This document shows positions 1 to 47,221 of a DNA stretch of 64,000 nucleotides, piece after piece (the stretch's first letter is position 1; the number at the start of each line of letters is the position of its first letter). Position numbers and translations under genes: made by a program. The notes beneath the pieces are model-generated. The model ran no database searches and had not been told where the DNA came from. It was given only the letters and a program-made list of their open reading frames with translations. Source of the stretch: Dromaius novaehollandiae (Eukaryota; Chordata; Aves; Casuariiformes; Dromaiidae); NCBI RefSeq assembly GCF_036370855.1, contig NC_088112.1:17538469-17602468 (forward strand). Reading direction: 5' to 3'.

Positions 1-3000
1 ATTCTTAAAATTATTTGGCATATTTCTTATTTTCCAAACTATTTGCATGAGTATTTGAAGGAAATTCAACTAACTTCCAGTACAGGTTCATAAATGACTT
101 GTTCTTCAGTGTCTTCCTAACAGAGAACAGAACATCTCGCTGAAAGCTCCCTGAAAGACAAGACAGCTACAAAGAAAGCTCTAAGGCATCTGGATCTGTG
201 TAGCAACGGCCTTCAACCATTTCTTACTGCCCTGCTTTGCCTCCTGAATCTGTAATTATTCTATTTGCAGCTCAGCCATCTTCTTTTTTTGTTTCTTTTT
301 TTTCTGCTGCTTCCATCTAAGGAGGAAGAGAAGTAGAGAAGAAGTGAAGGCAAAATCAGACAAGAAGGAAAATGGAAGTCATTAGTAGATACCTTTTTCG
401 CAGAGCAAGACTCTCAAGCTCTCCTGTAGGGCAGACTGTCCTCATAGCCCTCTGTGGTGTCTCCCCATGTGGGGATGTCCTCTCGGCCAAGGCCTTTCCG
501 CTCCTCGGCAAACGTCTCCGTCTGTTTCCATCAGCAGTTCTCTGAAATGCCCACAGATTTTTCTTGCTGTGAGAAGGAAAGTTTCTCTTTCCACTGGCAG
601 ATTTCCCGCTGGTCAGCTGAGTAATGCTCTCCACAGGCCTGCTGTCCTGTTTGGAAAGAGGTCCTTTTCAGCCAGGTCCTAGCTCCCAGCCAGCTGCAGG
701 ACTTGCATGTTCCTGGCAGCGTGGGCCCATTCCTGGCCAACAGTAACACGTACACCTCTTCTCCACATTCAGCTTTTGCCTGCTAGCCCCCAACCTTTCT
801 CTGTTCACAGCCTGACAGAGAGGGATTTTTCCTGTACTTGGAGTCCTTGTTGTACACAGTTCACCTCTCTTCCTCTTTCTCCTTCCATTCACTTTGTCCA
901 TTTAGTATGAGGCTGGGATTTTCTGAGTTTGGTGAATATTTCCTATTGACTTCCAACGGAAAATATTATCAAGTGTTATCTGGGATCTCTACAAGAGCAA
1001 ATTTTTGACCACAACTTCCTTCAAAAACATTACCTCTGCCCTGTCTCATGGCAAGCAGTGTGTGGTCCCATGATTTCCTAGGCACCCTTCTGGCAGGACA
1101 GCAGGATTTATTTCCAAAGGAGGGGGCAGCAGAAAACGTGATCAGCCAGACATATAGAATAAAAATCATTTTAGAGCTTTTCAATATAAAAACATCATGC
1201 CTGGCTCAGGAAACCTCTGAGCCAAAGACCACTAGGGCCTGAGAGATTTTTAGGGGGAAATATCGCTCTACTTGCTCCTCTCTAATTCCCTTCCCTTGGC
1301 CCCCCTGTTGCCTGCTGTGAGTCAAGGATGTGTTACGTGGGTCTGTGGTCTGAACCAGTGCAACTGGTAAGTTCTTAGCACAGAGGCAATAACTCGGATG
1401 CCAGACCGGCAGTTCCCTGGCCACGCGCCATAGGTGCCCTTCTGGTATGGCACCACTTCAAATGACACGTGACTCGGGACAAAGCTGGGAGATCCCCATG
1501 CAAACGGTGACACTCTGCTTATCCGTTGCCGTTGGTTGCTGATAATGGATAGCAAGATAGTGAAGTGGTGTTTCTGGTGAGAGTTCTTGAGCTTGGGAAG
1601 ATCCCAGCAATGTGCCAGTGTCACTATTAGTAGTGCTGGAGCCCGTCTGATTTGGAAGTCCATGGCAGGTTGCAGAAAGTGGATATTCAGGTGAAAGCTC
1701 TCTAGGAACCAAGTGGGCTTCTCTTTTCAGCTGCTACATTACGGTGAAGAAAGAGAAGGGATTTGTAGACATATGATATTCATGCTCTGTGGACTTTGAA
1801 TATAGGTTGGGTTTTTCAAATTTTGTTTTAATTTTTTATTGCAAGTGGTTGGAGTTTTTCCTCTTACTCCTTGTATATCCTCCGCACTGATGTAGGACCT
1901 AGAGTTCCTATTCGTATCTGTAATAAGCACATGGACTCTTTAAATATTTGATTTCCTACTGGGTGCCTCATTTCCTACTCTTAAAGAGCAGTAAGGCTGA
2001 ATTTTAGATGTGTCACTTTTCTTATGTTAACATCATGTCATTGGCAAAGAAATGGGGCCTTCAGCTGGAACATGTTTCACAGACTTCTGTGCTTTCAGTT
2101 TCCCCTCTAATACCAGATGGATTTTGTTCAATTTCCCCAGCATGTTGCATGCAAAAAAGCACAATGCTCCGCATTAACCACTTAGTTTTATTCCCCTTTG
2201 TTTGCTTGAAGAGAAACTCTGAAATCACTGTTTTGATAAACAGGCATTGAGAGGCACTTGGACTGAACCAGTGGTTTTGCTCTCCATAGTGGACTTCAGT
2301 AGACAGCGAAAACAGCTGTCAGCTAATGCCAGATGCCAGCGCAGTGCCCAGACTGTGGGAACTGCTGCATACGCTGCAGCAGACTGATCTCTTCTCCATG
2401 GCAGGTTCAGCGTTCATCAGAAAAGTGCTGCAAGCTGCTGCTTTAGTTCTTTCTGAACCTCGTTGTCTGCTTTTGAGCTGTAGTCCACTGGCAAAGTTTT
2501 CAATTTAGAGGTAGGGAAGAGATGACAGTGGAAAACTTTATGATAGTGATTATTTGTTGGAAATCACTGTCTTTTTTTATATTCCATTCTTGTTTGCTGA
2601 TCATGCAGAGATGTGTTTGCGAATAGTCGGATACCCTTAAACAAAGCACATGTTGGTAATGCATTCCTATTGTGTGTTTACTGGTCAAAGCGTCTTATAA
2701 AATTTGATGATTTTTATTTGCTAGGAAGTATAGGAGGTCATTATGAGAAAAAGAATTATTAGCCAGCAATTTTTCCATTATATACATGTCTTGAGGTTTT
2801 TGCAACTTCATTTTACCAGGTTCTTTGCCATCTAGAATCTCGTGGTAGGAGTTCTCAGTGGGCTTCCTGATGGGATTTCTCTTCTGAAGCTTTGAAGACA
2901 CGAGATCAAGGTGGAGATGATGTAGATAGTAACATCCACCTGTGGTAAAGAAGCTAAAGACGTCAACAGTGGTCAAACCACAGTCTTGTTTAGCTGAATG

Positions 3001-4637
3001 GAAGTTTTGCTTAAAGGGTCAGGATTTTACCCTCTAGTAGTCAGTCAGAGTTTGTTTATGTTGTTCTTATAAATACCTGCAGATGTAATAAAGGCACCGT
3101 AACTGTCCCATCATTTTAATATGGTTCTATTTCCATGGGAATTATGGCTGGAAGCAGCATGATCAGGCATGGTATTACATTACAACTGTTTCGTTCCACA
3201 GTGGTATCAGAATCTAAGCTGTCTCTCTATTTGGTCTATTAATTTGCTTTTCTGAACATTTGCAGAATTGTAATAAATAACCCATTGTTGCCAAAACCAG
3301 ACCTCAGTTTGGCAGACTTCTCTTTTATCAGTTCCGGTTGTTCTTCCACCACCCTTTGAGGATTTTTCTTCTCATGTACTGCACACTCTGGGTACTCAGT
3401 TGTGTACTCAGCTAGAGGACACATCAAATGCATCTGCATTTAAGCATAAGCTGTATTTCTTTTCTCTTATTTTTGGCCCAGGCTAAGTTTTGCTCTGAAG
3501 TAAGTATTGCGGAATGATAAATGCTTATAGTCTAGTATAGGCATCTAAATTGTAGTGGTTTGTGTTATGATTACAGCGTTGCCATGGTGATACAATTTTT
3601 GCAAATGAAAAGCCAGGGGTCATATGTGTAGCTCTTACAAATCCTGGAAGGCCTGGGGTGGGTCAGTTAGTCATACATTTTATAGCATCCCACATACAAT
3701 AAGCTTTTTTAAGTCTTAGTAATGCACAATGATAAATAGCATTTGTCAGGAAGCCTCAAAAAAGTGGTATTTTACAAAAAAGCAAATGTAATAGTTGGAC
3801 TTTAAAATACCTTTCTCTTTGCACCACGCCTAATACACGTTAGCTCATTCACATCACATCAGCTATGCAGCGACAGTGCAGCACCCACGTAATGTGTGGT
3901 TCGTGGGGAGGATGGCTCACCAGCCTGGGGCGTTACTTGGGCTGTGTTCTCAACGGTCCTCAAATATGCAACGGGTTAAGGAAAATGCACTTTAAAAGAC
4001 ATTCTTTGGCAAAGTCCATGTCTGAAAACAATGGTTCAAGTACAGCTGAAAGAAGTACCCTTAATTTTTACACTTGATAGAACATCCAGTGGTGTTCAAA
4101 GGTCCGACAAAACAGCCTTAACAACTTGGTTGCACGGCAAAACTGGCTAATGAAGCATGGTTGTATGCTTGCAGTCTACCACTGTTCCCATTTGCTTTTC
4201 TTGGCTAGCAGGCATTAGCCTTCCCCACCTGGGACTAGTCTAAGCTGGCCAGCTGCCACTGCAGTCCCAAAAGGGGCTACGTGCTCTATAAGAAATGGTA
4301 TATCCAGGTTGGAAGTGATGGTGCAAACTGGTGCCAGAATGGCAGAGAAATAATGCATAATGCACAATACAATATCATTTTTGTCATTAAAATCCACATT
4401 GCTTTTTTATTTCATTATATCATGGAGCTGATGAACAAGTGACAGAACTCATATTTAATATAACCTTGGATATAAGCTTTTTTCTTACTTTCTTGATCCA
4501 GTAAATTTTGTTCCGGAAGCATAATTTTCTCTTTATGAAGAACAGAGTTTTAATAGAAATGGAATGTTTGATCAAGTGCCTGAACAAGTAGGGAAAAAAC
4601 TGCCCAAGCTTAATAACAATTGCTGTCTTTTTTCCAG
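1..4637. other. ADAMTS2 upstream intron (intron 5, 3' part)
   Basis: No exon of ADAMTS2 was found here. The residues that precede [10 protein letters not shown] in ADAMTS2 are not encoded in any frame. The sequence is AT-rich to mixed, and the short open frames on both strands show no recognisable domain. The stretch ends with a normal acceptor (pyrimidine tract then CAG at 4635-4637). I recognised no repeat element. Confidence 0.7.
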
Positions 4638-38981
<34,344 letters not shown>

Positions 38982-41900
38982 AGCGGAAATATGGCACAAA
39001 CAAAATTTTTTCTCTTATAGAGATGGTACCGACATCATAGTATTGCCCATGTCATAGAGACTAAAAATGGGGAAAATCAAAGTGGTGCTATGGCAGAAAT
39101 GCCAAATCCTAAAGTCTACTCTAAATGGCAATGACAGATTGTTTCAAAAGTGCTAATCTAAACACTTTGATGGCTAGGTTTACAGGGTACGGTAGAGTAT
39201 TAGTGCAATATCAGTACAGCATTTCACTGAATCCAAACAAACCGTAATACCTACGCCAGGTTAGCAGGTTTCTCGTTTATGGGCTCTTTTAATTCTTCTA
39301 TGCCTGTGTAAAACTGCTGGGGAATAGTACTGGGAGTTACATTTAGGATGGAGGAAAACAGTCCCAAGACGAAATAAATCCCCTGAACAGTGACAAGCAG
39401 GTGGTCAGCTCTCCTGTGATGCTCCCGTGCATTGCACAAACCCGGGCACTAACTCAGCCCCGGTTCAGGAAGGTGCTTAAGGACATGCCAGGCTGTGTGG
39501 GGCTGCCTTCGGTGGGGCCGCCTTCGGTAGAGCTGCTCGCACGGCTGTGGCCAGGCATGTGCTTACGTGGCTTTCTCAACCGGGTCTGCATAAGGAAATA
39601 TATAGAAAATTCTGTAGCCATATATTTATGTGTAAATTAAAACTCGACAACCAGTAGTTTGCGTATTTCCATAAACAATTTCAAAGCATTCTCCTAAACA
39701 GTCGAATACATGCGAGACACTTAGGGTAGATCCAGCCAACGTGGACTGACAACATCCTAGTCTTTCTGTTTACAAGTATCCTTATTTTTTGATAGTCTTT
39801 AAGCTCCTGTAATGCAACAGCCTCAGTGATCTTAGTTGGTTGGTGCTTTTTTTTGGTCCGTTTTTTTTTTTCTACCCGTGTGCTGTTTAACTTAAAAATG
39901 ACTGGATTCTTGTTGCCTTTTCTTTGGTGCTTTGTGAAGCCAACTCTTTTTTTCTCCCATAGTACAAGGTTATTTTGGAGGAAATAATTGTTTTGTTTTA
40001 TCTTCCTTTCCTTAGGACAGCTGTATCGGTGCAAAGGTGCGCAGTTGTCCACTGTGCACCTACACATACACATATACACACACACACGCACTCACAGTAC
40101 CAGGTCTGCTAGAAACGTAAAGACGTGTAACCCGACAACCCTTTGAGTACTCTGTCTCCCCTCAGGGTCACCATGGTTTTCATAGGTAATTTCGCATTCC
40201 TGGTTGGAGATTGGGAGACAACTTCAGATTGACTCTTTAGTTTCGGGATTGATCTGTGTTCGAGGTTTGGGAGTTTCGGGAAGGTCTTGCCTTCCAATAC
40301 TTAGTGCCAGAATTATTTCAGTTATTTCAGTCTGAGTGTAAGAACATCTCATTCTCCAGCCTTCTCGTTAGCCTGAGCTGTTCTTCATTTGAAGCAGAGC
40401 CAGTTATAAGCCTGTATCATCACATGATTGTTGGATAGGTGCTAAATTTCCAGCAATGTGTGAGCTCTTACATCGCCCAGCTGCTGGCAAAGACCTGCTG
40501 AAGTTTGCAAAGCAAACCACATGTGGCTTCCCGCTGCCAGCCTGGGGCTTGGCTTTTGCCGCAAACATCACGGCTCGGTGGGCTACCCCGTCCCCGCTTC
40601 CAGACGTGCTGATTCGGCTGGGAAGGAGAAGGCAGGAGCATGCAGCAAAAGCAGTCTTTGCAGCACGAATGTCGAACACGCTGCCTGAGCTGTGTGACCA
40701 GAAGGCTTTGAAGGACAGGAGCCTGGTTTAACAGAAATCACTTACGGAGATCCTAGCCAAAGTAGCGAAGGAACGTGTTGAGATGGTGTGACAGCCTCAA
40801 CTTGCCTTTCTTACAGAGGAGCACGGTGAAGCTTTCAAAAAGAGTGTTTCGGAGCAGCTCAGACAGTACAGTGATGGGAGTTATATTGAAGACCACGAAG
40901 AACGGGCACTGTAACAGGACTGATAAAAATCAAAAGTGCTAAGAAACGTCTTCTGGGCTGGGATCACTCGGTCTCCAGCAGACGCGTCACCAGATGTGAG
41001 AGCAGCAGACAGTGCAAGCACCAGGGACGCACAGACACCCCCAGGCCTCCTGAGCTGGCTTGGCAAGATCTCCTGTCCCTCTTCCACACTAAGCTGCTCT
41101 AACAGCTGTTGGAAGGATGCTGTAATGTGTTTTGGTTTTAAAAAGTAAAATTAAAGCCCCACAGCATAGCAGCAGTGAGCAGCGGGTGGGTTAGGGCAGT
41201 TGCAGAGAGACGAGCACAGCAGACTCAGAGGACAACTGGGAGGGACACACAGCATTTTCCCGCAGGTGAAGGGTGCTCATGTTTAGTTGCCTGTATAGGA
41301 GCCTTTGCTTGCCCCCAGCCCCGCTCCATAGGTGCCTGCCGCTACCGAACTGCGATGCACAGACGAGCCCAGCACTGATCCGCAGTGAGCAGCAGCCTCA
41401 TGCAGAGGGATTTGCAGCTGCCTGCAGACAGGACAGTGCAGGGTCAGGTCACATCCGTGTAAAACAGAGCAATGTAGTAATGAGCACCGAAGGGTGCTAT
41501 TTGTGTGCTATTTATAGGTAAGAAAGAAGTGTCTAAATCAACACCATTCCAGCTGCTGCACATAAAAATCTGGCCATGAGTCACGCAAGCTGTATTGGGG
41601 CTCATTGCGTGTAGGTATATTGAGTATTTCTTGCTTTCCACATTTTCCTTGCACAGATGTGATTAATGTAAAAACTCATCTCTTCCTCTTCGGGTTATTA
41701 TCCTGCTTGTAGGTCTAAGGACAGTAAAAATAAACCACAACCCCAAGACTTTATGTACCTAGAAGCACATCTAAGCATGTGATAAACTTAAGAGGAAAAA
41801 ATGACCAAACCAAGGACAGAGAAAGGCTGTGGCTCAGAATTATGCTGGTGGCCACTAACGCCTTTAGCTCTCCTACCTTCTTATTTGTGATATATTCTGC

Positions 41901-43908
41901 GACTCCTCGCGTCCCTTCGCTGGCTCTCCGAGGGCTCTTCTTTGCTGTAGGATCCTTGATAAATCTTTATTCTCTCACTCTGATACAGTCTTGGCTCAGG
42001 AGTTGGTAGAAGTCTGCCACCTGAATGGTGCTCTGTTTTACTCTCTGGTACTTGATGAAAAGCCGCTTCTCCTACCTTCAGAAGCCTGTGATACCTCATC
42101 TAATAGCTTCTGTTCTTCCTTGGTATCTGGAATAGGCTTAGCCAAGGAGGGCACGCGAAGAAACGCTACGTGATAAATGCCCATGGTTCAAACACTGCCT
42201 TACAAATAGGCTGTTCTCTCCAAAGGACTTCTAAGTTAGCAAGCAGAAAAGGAAATTTAGTTGGTGCAACTTCAAGTGACCTTTCTGCAAGCACCGTGGT
42301 GAAAGGCTTGCTCTGCTGTAGCCACCCAGTCTTTAAAAGGGGTTCGGCAGTTCTGTTCTGGGTATTTCAAGCAGTGTCAGGCAGTGGGCAGGACTGCCGT
42401 GGGCATGTCAGAGCTCCCAGCACGAGGGGTGACCCACAGGGGTTAGCTCTCGCGCAGCGTGGACAGCACTGGCTGAACTTGCAAAGCTGGTTCTGCCTTC
42501 AGAGACCTGTTTGTAACTGGGACACTTTGCTCTTTCTCCAGAGTGAGAGTTCTCAGCCAAACGAAACAAAAGTATTTTGCCAATCGAGATGGAAACGTGC
42601 TGCATGCGACCCTGGAGGAGGCTCACAGAAAGCTGGTCTGGGGCTGGGCTCCATACGGTGGTCATCAGCGGCCTGAATCAAGGCCAGGTGGCATCCACAC
42701 TTAGGACTTGCTCCTTTTTCAGTCTCACCTTTTGGAGGAGTTCATTTCACTTACTTCTGACTATTTTTAATTCTAATGAGTATTTTTCTAACTGTTATTT
42801 GGGGAACACTGGAATTACATGCGAAAGAGACCCTTCACCTTAGATTGCTGAAGACAGTGAGAAGCTGGTGGGCACAGAGTGGCCCACTGCCTTGCGGCGC
42901 ACAGCCACCAGCTACCTTCTCCGTACAGTCCGCCTGTACAAGAAAAAAAAAAGTCTCTCCTCATAGCAGGAAAGCTTTTTCAAGGTGGCTTTAGTATCTC
43001 AGAAGATATTTTTGAGAAGTTCCTCAAGATAGCGGGTTCCTAAAGTCATGCACAATGCCACCCTGCTGAAAACCCAGAGCAGAGCTCTGCCAATTCAGAA
43101 AAAGCAACACAAAGCAGTGGAAGGGGTGGTCCGCTCTCAGCTGAGCTTTGGTCCTTTTCCTGCTGTGGAATTTTTTTGGTCACTTGTTGGTCGGTTGAAC
43201 TTTAGACAACTGTTTCGTCTTTTCTTCAGTGCTGTAATTGGGCAAAAGCATCATCATAGTTTGCCTTCTTCCGTTTTGCTGTTGCCCAGGTACTGCATTT
43301 AGAGACATAATGAGCAGAGAGTGGTATTTTAATTTAACTTAATCCTCAGAAGCTAAAGAAAGCAGGTTTATAAGCAAATCAATTTATATTCCTGCAGAGA
43401 CTGCTTGATCTGAGAGCTACAGTAATGTAGTCCCATTAAGCAATGCATTTTCTGATATATTTCTGATACATGAAAGTACACGACGTTCTAAATAATCATT
43501 TTTCTATTTGTCTAAACTTAAAATCCAGGTGTCAGCCCTCACCAAAAAAATAAATAAATAATCCCAAACCAGTTCTATTTCCTTTGGCTCCAATCTACTT
43601 CCATTTTTTTTCAGCCACATTCCTTTAGAAATGTCTGTAATCTCTTATGAATGCATCACTTTTTCTATTAACATATCCATTCAATATTTAGAGTCTCACA
43701 ATGTCTACATAGATGCTTTCAGATTATTTTGAGAATTCTATAAATGGTGCTTTACCAGTACTCAAAGGGTTTTATGTTTTATTTTATTATGTAATGCATT
43801 TAATGTCTTATTTACTCACCTACAATGCACAGTATTAGCTATGTTCATCTGAATAATTATATGCAACTTCCATTCACTTACATATGCCTTAACAGAAATT
43901 GCAATAAA
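38982..43908 (+). other. ADAMTS2 3'UTR and downstream DNA, end unresolved
   Basis: The 3'UTR begins at 38,982. Candidate polyadenylation hexamers are AATAAA at 39,373, AATAAA at 41,729 and AATAAA at 43,903. The last is followed by T/G-rich sequence near 43,980-44,000. The human 3'UTR is several kb, so a long UTR is plausible, but the sequence alone does not decide. No other gene was recognised. The stretch 43,320-44,020 is markedly AT-rich. Confidence 0.45.
40059..40096. repeat. CA-rich simple repeat
   Basis: TACACATA and CACACA units, a short imperfect CA microsatellite. Confidence 0.8.
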
Positions 43909-45715
43909 TAGCCATTTCGTGTATATTAAAAATGTATATACAAATTAGAATCTTTAATTTTATAATTTATTAAATTTAAATGTGTCTGTTCTTTTGCAAA
44001 GTGTTTGACTTGTCCCTTTGCTTTTTTTTCCACGGACGTGACATTGTGCAGAGATGCCGGGAGTGGGGAGGAACAACAAGCATCTTTAGACTCAAGATCA
44101 GTTCAATTTCTGAAACTTTATCTTAATTAATTGGGATTGGGATGTGCTTGCTGCAGAAGTCCTATGTTCCTGTTAGACCATCCGTGATCCAAGACCAAAT
44201 ATTAGGAAGTGACTGGACCAAAACCTTGGACAATAACTGCACAGAAATTAATCAAACTTGTTCAAACCTGCGTGAGGCTTTCATCATTCTGCCCAAATCC
44301 ACCCTTGTTCACACAGCGTCTTCTTAAAAGGGTCAGTCGTTTGGGCTTCAGCTTGGGACTGATGAGCAAACTTTGCTTCACAAGGCCTAGGGAAAAAATC
44401 ATGGCTCCTTTCCATGAAATCCTTTTGCATATGTTTTCCTGCCGTAGCGGCCTGCTTCTGGCCAGGTTCCTTCTAACACGTAATTGAATCTCTGCCATCT
44501 GATTGAATTTGGTGGCTTGAGGATTTGAAAGATCCCCGCGTGCCTTGATTAGTCACAGCTAGCACCACGCGGCACTTGAAGTCCAACAGGGTCTTTAATC
44601 AGGTAACTTCCCCCCGCAGCATTTTCGGTACGGGAAGCGCAGTTACGTGTTTAAATGCCCTGCTAGACCAGCGGAGCAGACAAAACACGGGTTTCAGTTC
44701 AGGGGACGATTCGTGTAGTTTCTAGTGTACAGCTGTGCCAAGGATGCTATTTATCGGCTTCTGGGTTCCCCGAAAGTCTTGATGTAGCTGATACTGTTGA
44801 GTCATCAGCCCAAAGGTCAGAAGAAAAGCGCTTGCAAGTCCCCGGGGCAGGGATCCGGCCGTCCTTTGCCTTTAGCAGCCCAGCAGAGCCAGCGATACTC
44901 TACTCCGAGGGGCTGTTTCCCTCTAAACGCCAGGGACAGCGAGACGCGGGCCCTGGAAACCGAGAGGGCACACGCGTGCGCGGCAGCGGGGCGTGCTGGC
45001 AGCGCAGGGTCTGGCCCGCTAAGGTAGCTGAATGCGATGACATCGGTTACAGATGCCTGCTAGTTTGGAGAAGTCCGTAAAAGTTAGTTTGCATTAGAAT
45101 AAAATATGCATTTTAATTGTTTTTTTTTTTTATACAACCCAAAGGTTTTGGCGTTTGTTGGACTGCAGCACTTGCGGCTGAGGGAAGGGGGTCCCCAGCC
45201 GTACCCCGGGCGCCGAAAGCACCCGGTGGCTGGCAAATAGGTGCAGCGGCTCCCTCACCCCCATCTTCCTCTTGGTGCCTGAAAGGTGTGAGGACGGTAG
45301 TTAAAAGAAAAAAAATCCAAACACACACTTATTTCTCTCCTGCTGTATTTTAGCTTTTCAGCTTCTTTGTGTCTGTTCTTCAGCCTTGGACGATACCCGG
45401 GGCCCGAGTGGGAGCCCAAATAGTAGAAGAGCTGTTGCTGGGCAGCAGCGGGGGCATTTTGGGTGGCTTCTGGGGGCTGCTCAGCTCTCAGAGCCCCCGG
45501 CCTGGCAGCAGGGCGATGCCTGAGGCAGAGGGAAGCAGCAGGGGTTTATTTTTACCTTTTTTTTTAAAAAAAAACCCCCCACCAACCTCATCTGCAGGCT
45601 GAAAAGCTCATCAGCTGCCGGGCCCCATCTCGAAACATCTCGTGCTGCTCCAGATGAACGTGCAGCCGAGCGACCGGCCCCGATGCAGCTCCTCTCCATG
45701 ACCACGGCAAATCGG

Positions 45716-45730
45716 CCCCCCCCCCCCCCC
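45716..45730. repeat. Poly(C) run, 15 nt
   Basis: Fifteen consecutive C followed by a pyrimidine stretch. The exact length may be an assembly uncertainty. Confidence 0.85.
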
Positions 45731-46366
45731 TTTCCAAGCCGGCAACCAACCGCAGCGAAACCAGAGCAGGTCTCGATCCCGTTGGCACCTGCAAATACCG
45801 AATACAGCTGTGCTGCCTGGCTCCATAAATCCACCCCAACCCAAACGAGGTGTAAGCTGGATGCTGAGGCCATGTTGCCGTGCTTAGGGTGCCCGGCCCC
45901 CTTTCTGCCCCGGGTGCCCCCCGCGCAGGGGCAGCACAGGCCCCACCACCCACGGGACGTTGGCTGAATGCAAACGGGAGGAACATGCCAGTCTGCCCTG
46001 GAAAAAAGGAAGAAAAAAGAAAAAAAGGAAAGAAAAGCAAGTCCAAGGGGCACTTCCAGGCCAGGGTCGTGTTCAGGTTATTCCCAATCACACCGGACTT
46101 TGCATTACAACGCGGCTCCTTCCAAGCGCCGGGGCGATGCGGCTGCTCCGTCCCGCAGGGGATGGTGCCGGCCTTGCCAGCTCCCTCAGCCCTCAGCTTT
46201 GCTCTTAACGGGCAAAAAAAGGCGCTTCCTGGGGGGCTGAAGGCCTGGAAAGGCGGCGGGAGCCGGGCTGTGCGTGCGTCGCTCCCCCAGCCCCTGCACC
46301 TCCCCTTCGGCAGCCGGCGGACGCGCGGTGCCTCGCTCGCCGCACACGCGTTTTATGGCCCGTTTG

Positions 46367-46380
46367 CCGCTAGATGGTGG
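46367..46380 (+). promoter_or_regulatory. CTCF-like core motif
   Basis: CCGCTAGATGGTGG agrees with the CTCF core CCASYAGRKGGCRS at 12 of 14 positions by eye. It lies in a CpG-rich patch between ADAMTS2 and the DEPP-like gene, where an insulator could be expected. Binding is inferred. Confidence 0.35.
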
Positions 46381-47038
46381 CACGGCACAGCCAGCGCGGA
46401 TATGGAACCGGCGCCCAGGAGCGGCCCGGCCGGGCGACGAGCCCCCGCGCCGACCCGCAGCCCGGCTCCGGAGAGCCGGCACGGAGACACCGGCAGCGAC
46501 ACGGCGACACCGGCAGCAGCGCAGGAACACCGGCACCGTGGGCCCAGCCGCCCAAACCACATCAAACAGCTCAGGAGTTAAATCGTCTTGTGGGAGCTCC
46601 GTTTCTTAGAGCAAACCCAGGTCTCGCTGATAAGAGAAAGAAATTTTACGGGCTATCAACACTGCAGGGTTTGCAAGTGATGGTTATCATCAACCAGTCT
46701 TGCAATTTTTTTTTTTTTTCAATCAAGCAAAACTCTTTTATTAAAGAAATGCAATAGCTCTGGAAAGATGAACTTGTTTCGGGCAAGCCGGCAGCTTGAA
46801 TTAATAGCTAAATGCTGAGCGAGCAGTTTGTAACAAATCTCTCACTCCACAAAACAAGATCCTGTGTTGGTTTGCAAGTGACTGGCATGTTGTCTGCGAT
46901 TAATGACTCTTGCATGCCACGAGAAATGTTATGTTTGATGTACCCCAATTATTTTGGGTCCTTGGTGAACGGTGCTTGGAGCCTTGCAGAGCTCGGTGGG
47001 GTGCCAGGGTACCAAAGACGGCCATTTCCAAAATAAAA

Positions 47039-47143
47039 TTTATATATATATACACATACATATATATATACATACACACACACACACACACACAAATATA
47101 AACATATACATACATACATACATACATACATACATACACACAC

Positions 47144-47213
<70 letters not shown>
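47039..47213. repeat. Compound microsatellite (TA)n(CA)n(CATA)n(CATATA)n(TA)n
   Basis: About 175 bp of successive TA, CA, CATA/TACA and CATATA arrays ending in a pure TA run. The Tyr-Ile, Thr-His and Cys-Val repeat proteins read from it are artefacts. Confidence 0.95.

Positions 47214-47221
<8 letters not shown>

Noticed and set aside
1..4637. Search for earlier ADAMTS2 exons
   Set aside because: No frame encodes the expected residues before [10 protein letters not shown]. The exon must lie upstream of the window.
44157..44271. Exon-like open stretch (KSYVPVRPSVIQDQ...) between ctgcag and GTGAGG
   Set aside because: The acceptor tract is weak, no partner exon keeps the frame, and the peptide is not recognisable.
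45880..46581. 233-codon plus-strand open frame in GC-rich DNA
   Set aside because: Pro/Ala/Arg-rich with no domain. Overlapping long frames exist in other frames and strands, as expected when stop codons are rare in CpG-rich DNA.
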